From Nocardia sp. (lineage in GTDB: Bacteria; Actinomycetota; Actinomycetes; Mycobacteriales; Mycobacteriaceae), in assembly GCF_025465275.1 (NCBI RefSeq), contig NZ_JAODNK010000173.1:1-49396 (forward strand): a DNA stretch of 49,396 bases, in the 5' to 3' direction. Position numbers and translations under genes: made by a program. Positions within the stretch are counted from its first letter, which is position 1, and every line of letters starts with the position of its first letter. The notes below the pieces were generated by a model. It was not told the DNA's origin. It ran no database searches and was given only the letters and a program-made list of their open reading frames with translations. Shown piece after piece: positions 43,280 to 49,396 of the stretch.

Positions 43280-43813
43280 ATGACGCTTGCCGATCGGTAT
43301 CCGCTGCTGCACACTCCCGCCCGGTGGGAATGGGGCGGCCTGGACGTCCAGTTCTCGGCCGAGCTGCCGGCGGATGAGCTGGTGACCAATATTCACGTCA
43401 TCTGTTTTGTCGGTGAGCGCATTGTCCTGTGCCGGGACAATCGGGACGTGTGGCTGGTGCCTGGTGGCACTCGCGAGGAGTCGGAGTCGGTGCTGGAGTG
43501 CGTCACCCGTGAACTGCGTGAGGAAGCCGGGGCCGAACTGATCAGCCCCATCCGGTGGATAGGCGCTCACCATGCGGTGACAGATCGCCCGACTCCGTAC
43601 CGGCCCTGGCAGCCCCACCCCCGCAAGGCCTGGCTCTGGTGCACCGCCGATGTGGTTCTCAGCGGCTCCCCCACCAATCCGGATGACGCGGAACAAATTC
43701 TGGAGGTTCGGGCCGTCCCGCTGGCGGAGGCGGTCGCCCTTGCGGCGACGGACGGTCCGCATATGCCCGAACTCCTCACCCTCGCCGCCGAGCTCCACCA
43801 CCGAACCCTGTGA
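43280..43813 (+). CDS. Nudix hydrolase
   Basis: 177 residues from ATG 43280. The Nudix box is complete (GGTREESESVLECVTREL, then REEAGA), flanked by VICFVGERIVLCRDNRDVWL. It is longer than the Nudix protein at 38300 and not closely similar. Substrate unknown. It ends seven bases from the stop of the convergent lipoprotein gene. Confidence 0.85.
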   Translation: MTLADRYPLLHTPARWEWGGLDVQFSAELPADELVTNIHVICFVGERIVLCRDNRDVWLVPGGTREESESVLECVTRELREEAGAELISPIRWIGAHHAVTDRPTPYRPWQPHPRKAWLWCTADVVLSGSPTNPDDAEQILEVRAVPLAEAVALAATDGPHMPELLTLAAELHHRTL

Positions 43814-43820
43814 TGCGGAA

Positions 43821-44966
43821 CTACGGACAGAGGGCGTGGCTCAGCAGGGCCATGGAGTCCGGCGACGGGTCCGGGGATGACGTCATTGCGATCGTCACCG
43901 CACGGCCCTCACGGGTGCCTCCGGTAATGGTGACGTAGCCGGCAATGCCGCCGGTGTGGCCGAAGTACTGTGCACCGCAGGAAAGTTCGGTATTGCCGAT
44001 TCCCAGTCCGTAGTAGAAGGGACTATCCGGCATCTGCACGCTCGACGACAGCATTTCCTTCAGCTGCGGACCCGCGACGATCTGCCCTGCGAGCAGGGCA
44101 AGGTAGAACCGATTGAGATCCGAGCCGGTGGAGATGAGTGCGCCCGCCGTCCACGGAATGGACGGCTCGGACCGGGTCTCATCGGTGACGACGCCATTGA
44201 TGGTCCCGTATCCGTGCGGGTGCGGGCCACGAAGGTCGGTGTCACCGGTGGCGGGCAGATAGGTGCCGGTCAGCCGGTTGGGCGTGGTGATCCGGCCCGA
44301 CAGCTCTTCGGAATACGTTCTGCCTGTGACCTTTTCGACCAGCATGCCCGCGACGATGAAATTGGTGTTCGTATACTTGAACTGGGAGCCGGGGCTGAAC
44401 TGGGCGGGGTGGCGCAGGGCGAGGGTTATCTCCTGCGGGGGCGTCAGCGTGCGGCCCTGCACTCCGGCGCGGTATTCGTCGGCCTCGGGATCATTGCTGA
44501 ATTCGGGTAGGCCACTGCGATGCTGGAGGATCTGGCGAACGGTGATCACCTTGCCGTCCACGCCATTGCCGGTGAGCAGCCCGGGCAGGTAGGTGTCGAT
44601 CGGCTCGTCCAGACGGATCTTTCCCTCGGTCACCAACTGCATGATGATCGAGGCGGTGAAGGTCTTGGAGATGCTGCCGATCCGGACTTCCTGGGGTGGC
44701 GACATGGGAATCGGTGCGGCGGTGGCGCGATCGGCGACTCCGGAGGTAAGCGTCACCGTCTGACCATTCTCGGTAAGGGTCGCGATTACCCCCGGGACAC
44801 CCGATCGCACGATGGCATCGATATCGGCGCGCACCTGGTCGACCCGATGCGCGGACACCGCGACCGGTGTACTCGTCACAGCTTTGGGTGAGTTGTCGGT
44901 GTTCACGGATGAGCATCCCGCCACCGCAAGCAAGGCCAGCACTGTCACCGTCGGCGCAATTCGCAT
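43821..44966 (-). CDS. Beta-lactamase-family serine hydrolase, lipoprotein
   Basis: 381 residues from ATG 44966. The signal peptide ends in a good lipobox, LAVAGC, with Cys18 lipidated. The catalytic motifs of class C/DD-peptidase-like enzymes are present: SISK with Ser98 and Lys101, YTN near residue 205, and HTGG near the end. Members are D-alanyl-D-alanine peptidases or esterases, rarely true beta-lactamases. It lies downstream of the MFS gene on the same strand but a strong hairpin separates them. Confidence 0.85.
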   Translation of the reverse strand: MRIAPTVTVLALLAVAGCSSVNTDNSPKAVTSTPVAVSAHRVDQVRADIDAIVRSGVPGVIATLTENGQTVTLTSGVADRATAAPIPMSPPQEVRIGSISKTFTASIIMQLVTEGKIRLDEPIDTYLPGLLTGNGVDGKVITVRQILQHRSGLPEFSNDPEADEYRAGVQGRTLTPPQEITLALRHPAQFSPGSQFKYTNTNFIVAGMLVEKVTGRTYSEELSGRITTPNRLTGTYLPATGDTDLRGPHPHGYGTINGVVTDETRSEPSIPWTAGALISTGSDLNRFYLALLAGQIVAGPQLKEMLSSSVQMPDSPFYYGLGIGNTELSCGAQYFGHTGGIAGYVTITGGTREGRAVTIAMTSSPDPSPDSMALLSHALCP

Positions 44967-45065
44967 GTATCGACCGTATGTAGACCGGGGCCCGCCGACT
45001 ATCGGGACAACCCCTGAGTCCAGCCCTGAGAATCCTGGTGCCAACCCCCGCCCACAGTCTGATGC

Positions 45066-45108
45066 GCGCCGGTGTCGGTGTCCTGCTGTGAGACACCGAC
45101 ACCGGCGC
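45066..45108 (-). terminator. Strong hairpin downstream of the MFS gene
   Basis: GCGCCGGTGTCGGTGTC pairs perfectly with its complement (17 bp) around a 9-base loop. It starts nine bases after the MFS stop and precedes the lipoprotein gene; no T tract. Confidence 0.75.
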
Positions 45109-45116
45109 ACTGTCGA

Positions 45117-46523
45117 TTACTCGGCAGGGGCGACAGCCGGCCGCGGCAACCGAGCCGCCAGCCCGATCACACCAGCCACTACCGCCGCGCCGGCAATGAC
45201 GTACCAGCCGTGCTGGAATGCCCTGAGCGTCGCATCCGGCCCGACCGGCGTGCCGAGCACCGCGACCAGTATCGCCACGCCGACAGCCAATCCGATCTGC
45301 TTTGCCATGCTCAGCACCGCCGATCCGGTGGCAAAACGCTGCGGCGGCAGCCCCGCCGTGCCGGCCGCGAAACTCGTCGGCATGGTGAGGCCGACGCCGA
45401 GCCCGGTCAGCAGCATGCCGCCGAGCAGCCCACCGGCGAAGTTCGGTTCCAGCGTGATACTTGCCGTCCACCAGAGGATTCCGGCGGCGAACAGCACACC
45501 GCCGAGCGCGATCACCGGCCCCGCACCCAATTTCGCGATGACCCGTCCGGCCAGCACCGCGACGAACGGTACGACCAGCGGCCCGGGTGCGATTGCCAGA
45601 CCGGTCTGCAGCGCCGACCACCCCCACACGTTCTGCGCCCACAGCACCACCGAGAGCAGCATGCCCGCGAAGGCGATATTGAACAGCAGCGAATTGGCCA
45701 GCATGAGAGCGAAATTCGGCAGCCTCAGCAGTGCCGGATCGACCACCGGGCTGTGATGACGGCGCGAGGACACCACGAAGGCGATCGCGAAGCACACCGC
45801 GGCAAGGAATCCGCCGATCACACGGGCGGAGCTCCAGCCCCAGTCCTCGCCCTTCACCAGCGCCAGGATGAATGTCGCGACCGAGCCCACGAGCATGAGC
45901 GCCCCGAAGCCGTCCGGCAGGCTGCCGCCATCGCCGCTCGGATCGGGCAGCAGCCGGAAGCCGATCACCAGTGCGATCAAGCCGATCGGCACATTCACGA
46001 GAAACACCCAGCGCCAATCGATTTCGACGAGCAGGCCACCGAATACGGGTCCGAGCGCCGCACCGAGCCCGCCGAACGCGACCCACAGTCGCACCGCCAC
46101 GGCCCGCCGCTCCGGCGGAGTCGCCGCCAACACCAGGCCCAGTGAAGCCGGTATCAGCATTGCCCCGCCCACCGCCTGGAGCACCCGAAATGCCACCAGC
46201 GCACCCACATCCCACGACACCGCGCACAGCGCCGACCCGAGAATGAAGACCGCGAGCCCGATCAGGAAGGTGGTGCGGTTTCCGCTGCGATCACCCAGTC
46301 GCCCGGCGGGCACCAGCAGCGCCGCGAACACGATCGCGTACGCATTGAGCACCCACGACAGCCCGGAGATCTTCGATCCGGTGAAGTCCGCCGCAATATC
46401 CGGCAGCGCCACATTCACGATGAACAGATCCAGGCTCGACAGCAGCACACCGACGGCGACGATGCCGAGCACCACCCGCGAGTCGACGGCTCGCTGCTCC
46501 TTCTCCACCACAACGCTGTTCAC
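45117..46523 (-). CDS. MFS exporter, DHA2 (EmrB/QacA) type
   Basis: 468 residues with 14 predicted membrane helices. Motif A is present as GRLGDRSGNR, motif C-like GAALGPVFGGLL, and the N-terminal SSLDLFIVNVALPDIAAD is the usual DHA2 start. Drug or metabolite:proton antiport is the likely role. The GTG start at 46523 has GGGAG upstream. It diverges from an HxlR regulator with a set of repeated half-sites between them, so it is most likely under that regulator's control. Confidence 0.88.
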   Translation of the reverse strand: MNSVVVEKEQRAVDSRVVLGIVAVGVLLSSLDLFIVNVALPDIAADFTGSKISGLSWVLNAYAIVFAALLVPAGRLGDRSGNRTTFLIGLAVFILGSALCAVSWDVGALVAFRVLQAVGGAMLIPASLGLVLAATPPERRAVAVRLWVAFGGLGAALGPVFGGLLVEIDWRWVFLVNVPIGLIALVIGFRLLPDPSGDGGSLPDGFGALMLVGSVATFILALVKGEDWGWSSARVIGGFLAAVCFAIAFVVSSRRHHSPVVDPALLRLPNFALMLANSLLFNIAFAGMLLSVVLWAQNVWGWSALQTGLAIAPGPLVVPFVAVLAGRVIAKLGAGPVIALGGVLFAAGILWWTASITLEPNFAGGLLGGMLLTGLGVGLTMPTSFAAGTAGLPPQRFATGSAVLSMAKQIGLAVGVAILVAVLGTPVGPDATLRAFQHGWYVIAGAAVVAGVIGLAARLPRPAVAPAE

Positions 46524-46557
46524 GAGCTCTCCCTCATCAGCCGACCACCCACACGGT

Positions 46558-46616
46558 TAGTGAGTTGCATCATGAGACGGACAATAGGGCAGTGAGTTCC
46601 TTGAAGCAACTGACTA
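46558..46616. promoter_or_regulatory. Half-site array between MFS and HxlR genes
   Basis: TAGTGAGTTGCATCA (46558-46572) and the inverted TGAAGCAACTGACTA (46602-46616) match at 13 of 15 positions. A third AGTGAGTT lies at 46591. The set occupies the 103-base divergent promoter region and ends ten bases before the HxlR start. Confidence 0.6.
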
Positions 46617-46626
46617 TGCTGGGCTC

Positions 46627-47106
46627 ATGCGCCGTACCAGCTTCGAGGACATGAACTGCTCCATCGCCCAATGCCTGGAGGTCGTGGGCGAATGGTGGAC
46701 GCTGTTGATCGTCCGGGATGCGCTATTCGGCATCACCCGCTTCGACGACTTCCGCTCACGCCTGGGCATCGCCCGCAACGTGCTCACTCAGCGCCTGGAA
46801 TACCTTGTGGCCCAAGGAATCATGGACAGGGTTCCATATCAGGACAATCCGGTCCGCTACGACTACAAGCTCACCGACAGGGGCCGCTCCCTGTGGGCGG
46901 TGGTCAACGCCATGCGTCAGTGGGGCGACACCTGGGCCGCCCCCGACGGCCCGCCCATCGAGGCCGTCCATAAGACGTGCGGCCACACCATGACAGTGCA
47001 GCCGGTCTGCTCGGAATGCGGCGAGCATCTGCGCGGCCGAGATATCCAGCCGATCCTGGGTCCGGGAGCTCGCAACGCAGATCTACTGCCCGCCAGGAGT
47101 GAATAG
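46627..47106 (+). CDS. HxlR family transcriptional regulator
   Basis: 159 residues. Winged helix with the HxlR hallmarks NCSIAQCLEVVGEWWTLLIV, FDDFRSRLGIARNVLTQRL and YDYKLTDRGRSLWAVV. After residue 115 an extra piece (HKTCGHTMTVQPVCSECGEH) has three cysteines and two histidines, and looks like a zinc ribbon or redox switch; many members lack it. It probably represses the divergent MFS gene and itself. Confidence 0.87.
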   Translation: MRRTSFEDMNCSIAQCLEVVGEWWTLLIVRDALFGITRFDDFRSRLGIARNVLTQRLEYLVAQGIMDRVPYQDNPVRYDYKLTDRGRSLWAVVNAMRQWGDTWAAPDGPPIEAVHKTCGHTMTVQPVCSECGEHLRGRDIQPILGPGARNADLLPARSE

Positions 47107-47139
47107 TCGGCCCGAAGCGGTGTATCCGACCCCATGCAT

Positions 47140-47158
47140 CCGGCGGGAAACCTGCCGG
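47140..47158. terminator. Short hairpin between convergent genes
   Basis: CCGGCGGG pairs with CCTGCCGG (one wobble) over a 3-base loop, between the stops at 47106 and 47191. Confidence 0.45.
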
Positions 47159-47190
47159 GTTCTACTCACCGCGTTCGGCCGGGTGCTGCC

Positions 47191-48465
47191 CTATGTGGTC
47201 CGCAACTGGACGCCTCCGGCGGACCACGGGGTCCGAGCGTCGGTTTTCGGCGGGGGCTTGACCACGGTCGGCGGTTTAGCTTTGGGCGTGCCGGTTGCTA
47301 CTTCGTTGATTTGAGCACCTGACGCCTTCGCGCCGTTACCGTTTCCCGCGGATTTCGCCGGGGGCTTGACCACGGTCAGCGGTTTAGCTTTGGGCGTGCC
47401 GGTTGCTACTTCGTTGATTTGAGTACCCGACGCCTTCGCGCCGTTACCGTCTCCCGCGGATTTCGCCGGCTTGATTGTCAACTTCTGCCCGGGCTGGATC
47501 AGGTTCGGGTCGGTTCCTACGATCTGCCGGTTACGCGCATACAGTTGCTGCCAGGTCTGGCCGTACTTGGCGGCGATCTCGCTGAGATTGTCGCCGCGGC
47601 GAACGACGATGGTCTGCGCTGCATCCGCGACTTCCGTCATATAACCTTGATATTTCTGCTGTACGGTGTCCATGGCCGTGGCAACAGACACCAGGATCGA
47701 GTCGGTATTGGTGGCGTCGAATTTATCCGGATTCGGCGAGATCAATGTCCGCAACTGAATATTCAAATTGGTAATTGTATCGACAATATCATTGTAATAC
47801 TTGTTGTTCGCCCCCACCATTTTAGCGGACGCCTCGATTGCCTGTTTGTCATTGACGTCCGACCATTTCGACGCCTGATCGATAAGCGCCTTCACTGCCG
47901 CGTTGTACTGATCTGCGGTCGCGCCGCTGCTTTTATCCAAAGCGAAGACGTTCGACGTCGTCAATGGATACGGGTTGACTACCTGCGGCTTCTTGGATCC
48001 AAATTGACCCAGGATATTCTGTGTTACCTTCTGTGCATCGTCGATGGCGGCTCGTACCGCCGCCGGAGCCTTCGGCGAGTTGACTATGGTGCATTCACCC
48101 GGCGAAGGTTTAGGCGTCAAAGGTGCGATTGTTTGCACGGACTTGCTTGTGCCCGCTGTGGCATATTCAGTCAATACGCCGTCATTGCCGATATCGATGT
48201 GCCCAGTCGCGCCTACCTGTGGGAGCTGCCGTGTGGCCAACTGCTGACCGTCCGGCCCGACAATCTCGTAGGCAGTAGACGAGTCGTTGGAGGATGGCGG
48301 TCCGGGGACCGCGAACACGGAATACAAACCATTCGGCGACACCATGTAGTGGTTGAATTCGCCACCAGCAACGAGTTGTCCATAGCCCGCAGGGTCGGCC
48401 GGGTCCATGGAAAGCGAACTGCCCAGGTTGCCAGTTGAATCTCCCTGGGGAGGATCCGTCGTCAT
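47191..48465 (-). CDS. LysM-domain protein with repeated C-terminus
   Basis: 424 residues with no signal peptide. Residues 1-120 are strand-rich (YSVFAVPGPP, STAYEIVGPDGQQLATRQLP, HIDIGNDGVLTEYA). About 130-280 are helical. One LysM domain follows (TIVVRRGDNLSEIAAKYGQ, NRQIVGTDPNLIQPGQKLTI), which binds peptidoglycan or other glycans. The tail is two copies of a 36-residue unit rich in Ala, Gly, Lys and Pro. Its start overlaps the EspC-like gene (ATGA), and export by an ESX system would explain the missing signal peptide. Base composition is lower in GC than the neighbours, hinting at transfer. Confidence 0.75.
   Translation of the reverse strand: MTTDPPQGDSTGNLGSSLSMDPADPAGYGQLVAGGEFNHYMVSPNGLYSVFAVPGPPSSNDSSTAYEIVGPDGQQLATRQLPQVGATGHIDIGNDGVLTEYATAGTSKSVQTIAPLTPKPSPGECTIVNSPKAPAAVRAAIDDAQKVTQNILGQFGSKKPQVVNPYPLTTSNVFALDKSSGATADQYNAAVKALIDQASKWSDVNDKQAIEASAKMVGANNKYYNDIVDTITNLNIQLRTLISPNPDKFDATNTDSILVSVATAMDTVQQKYQGYMTEVADAAQTIVVRRGDNLSEIAAKYGQTWQQLYARNRQIVGTDPNLIQPGQKLTIKPAKSAGDGNGAKASGTQINEVATGTPKAKPLTVVKPPAKSAGNGNGAKASGAQINEVATGTPKAKPPTVVKPPPKTDARTPWSAGGVQLRTT
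47251..47466. repeat. 108-bp tandem repeat, two copies
   Basis: Copies at 47251-47358 and 47359-47466 are almost identical and in frame, each coding for 36 residues of the LysM protein's tail (units contain GAKASG, QINEVATGTPKAKP and TVVKPP). High identity points to recent duplication. Confidence 0.9.
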
Positions 48466-48806
48466 AAGCTCACCGACTGAATGTCCCCAGCAGGGTCGAT
48501 CCGATGGCCGAAATTCTGATCCGCGCTAATGACAGTTGGTATGACCTGATCGCGCAGCGTGTCTCGAATTGCGCCATGTGCGGCCGCAATATTGCTCAAC
48601 TCGGTCTGGCGATAGTTCGCGTGATAGTCGATCAACGCTTGTACACCGATCGCGCCCGCAACTCCCAATTCATCAACCAGACTGTTCAGATGATCAACCG
48701 GCGGGATCGCTGCCTGAGTGATCTCAGCAGACCGCTGGTCGTTCAAATTACTATGATGCCGCAGTTCGTGATGATCGGCTACAAACGTCTGATTCTTGTT
48801 CGACAT
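48462..48806 (-). CDS. EspC-like protein, possible type VII secretion substrate
   Basis: 114 residues from ATG 48806, mostly helical, without signal peptide. The start FVADHHELRHHSNLNDQRSA and the second helical half (ALIDYHANYRQTELSNIAAA) resemble EspC/DUF2580 proteins. Tyr65 and Glu69 form a YxxxE motif (YRQTE) of the sort found in ESX secretion signals. It overlaps the LysM gene by four bases and probably forms a pair with its product. No ESX machinery genes are in the window. The family call is moderate since similarity is judged by eye. Confidence 0.6.
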   Translation of the reverse strand: MSNKNQTFVADHHELRHHSNLNDQRSAEITQAAIPPVDHLNSLVDELGVAGAIGVQALIDYHANYRQTELSNIAAAHGAIRDTLRDQVIPTVISADQNFGHRIDPAGDIQSVSL

Positions 48807-48942
48807 ATGAACGACCTAAACTTTAACACTCGGCATCGTGGTCACGGGTCCAACGTATCGTTGACCACTACACGTGATATCCCCAGTGATGGGAACATAG
48901 CCGTGTGCCACGGCGCTGCCCATGGCGGCTATCACCGGATGA

Positions 48943-49396
48943 TCAGAGGCGTTCGATGATAGTGGCGTTGGCGAGGCCGCCGGCTTCGCACATGGTCATG
49001 AGGCCGTAGCGGCCGCCGGTCTGCTCGAGGTGGTTGAGCATGGTGGCGAGGATGCGGACGCCGGAGGCGCCGAGCGGGTGGCCGAGCGAGATGGCGCCGC
49101 CGCGGGGGTTGAGTTTGGCGAGGTCGGCGCCGAGTTCGTGTGCCCAGACCAGTGGGACGGGGGCGAAGGCCTCGTTCACCTCGTAGGCGTCGATATCGTC
49201 GATGGTCAGCCCGGCGCGGGCGAGGACTTTGCGGGTGGCGGGGATGACGGCGGTCAGCATGAGCAGCGGGTCGTCGCCGACAACGGAGAAGGAGTGGAAG
49301 CGGGCGCGGGCCCTCAGGCCGAGCTGTGCGGCCTTCTCCTCGCTCATGATCAGCGCCGCGGACGCGCCGTCGGTCAGCGGTGAGGAGTTGCCGGGC
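48943..49396 (-). CDS. Thiolase / acetyl-CoA acetyltransferase (C-terminal part, cut by window edge)
   Basis: About 151 residues of the C-terminal half are present; the start is beyond the right edge. Thiolase landmarks are clear: SPLTDGASAALIMSEEKA, YEVNEAFAPVPL, GGAISLGHPLGASG with the active His, and the final MCEAGGLANATI with the second active Cys. The usual CxGGG has Ala in place of the first Gly. It joins or splits acetyl groups of acyl-CoA in beta-oxidation or biosynthesis. Direction and substrate cannot be told from this part. Confidence 0.88.
   Translation of the reverse strand, partial: PGNSSPLTDGASAALIMSEEKAAQLGLRARARFHSFSVVGDDPLLMLTAVIPATRKVLARAGLTIDDIDAYEVNEAFAPVPLVWAHELGADLAKLNPRGGAISLGHPLGASGVRILATMLNHLEQTGGRYGLMTMCEAGGLANATIIERL

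Noticed and set aside
44491..46227. 578-codon reverse frame across the lipoprotein/MFS junction
   Set aside because: Gly/Arg/Ala-rich shadow that crosses a strong hairpin; two genes with clear motifs occupy the same strand in another frame.
47419..48438. 339-codon forward frame opposite the LysM protein
   Set aside because: Arginine-rich antisense shadow without motifs; the reverse frame has a LysM domain and coupled start.

Overview
The window is high-GC actinobacterial DNA and most likely comes from a Nocardia or a close mycolic-acid-containing relative. The pointers are a 13E12/DUF222-type HNH gene end, two conservon-type kinase/roadblock/GTPase operons, a KasA/KasB-like ketoacyl synthase, a probable KstR operator, a mycothiol-dependent isomerase-family protein, an EspC-like ESX protein and many GTG or overlapping starts. 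No rRNA, tRNA, CRISPR array or intact insertion sequence was seen. Both ends cut genes: an HNH nuclease at the left and a thiolase at the right.

Layout. 1-790: end of the HNH gene with its 3' end and hairpin duplicated. 790-4630: an NTF2-like protein, then a PucR regulator followed by a YtcJ-type amidohydrolase. 4790-7090: a two-gene terpene cluster (prenyl diphosphate synthase and class I terpene synthase). 7260-8700: a FetAB-type ABC exporter. 8840-10500: a SnoaL-like protein and two paralogous small proteins of unknown function. 10730-14130: a GAF/SARP-like regulator, an ExaC-type aldehyde dehydrogenase and DUF779, with an array of 11-bp-spaced heptamers before the dehydrogenase. 14300-18400: an unknown protein, GabD2, a MerR regulator and small secreted proteins. 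18690-26010: two tandem conservons, the first lacking the DUF742 gene. 26090-29340: a secreted protein, an IclR regulator, and an MDMPI-family protein divergent from an ECF sigma factor. 29370-32410: a methionine-salvage operon with fused mtnA-mtnB, then mtnD and mtnC. 32570-33270: a toxin-antitoxin-like pair. 33330-36420: a two-component pair that overlaps tail to tail, and a PAP2 phosphatase. 36430-38290: a ketoacyl-ACP synthase divergent from a TetR regulator, with two matching dyads. 38300-40600: Nudix, nitronate monooxygenase behind a KstR-like box, and a membrane protein. 40820-42150: a small secreted protein and a membrane-anchored DUF1524 nuclease. 42150-43230: a duplicated SRPBCC gene, one copy broken by an IS200/IS605-type remnant. 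43280-47110: Nudix, a beta-lactamase-like lipoprotein, an MFS exporter and its divergent HxlR regulator. 47190-48810: a lower-GC pair, a LysM protein and an EspC-like protein. 48940-end: thiolase.

The strongest second-look items are the SARP-like heptamer array before the aldehyde dehydrogenase, the TnpB/IS remnant whose junction maps just after TTAC in the intact paralogue, the tandem conservons with one member missing, the LysM/EspC-like pair, the KstR-like box, and the paired dyads at the kas/tetR divergence. All functions are read from sequence motifs and family knowledge; no database search was run.
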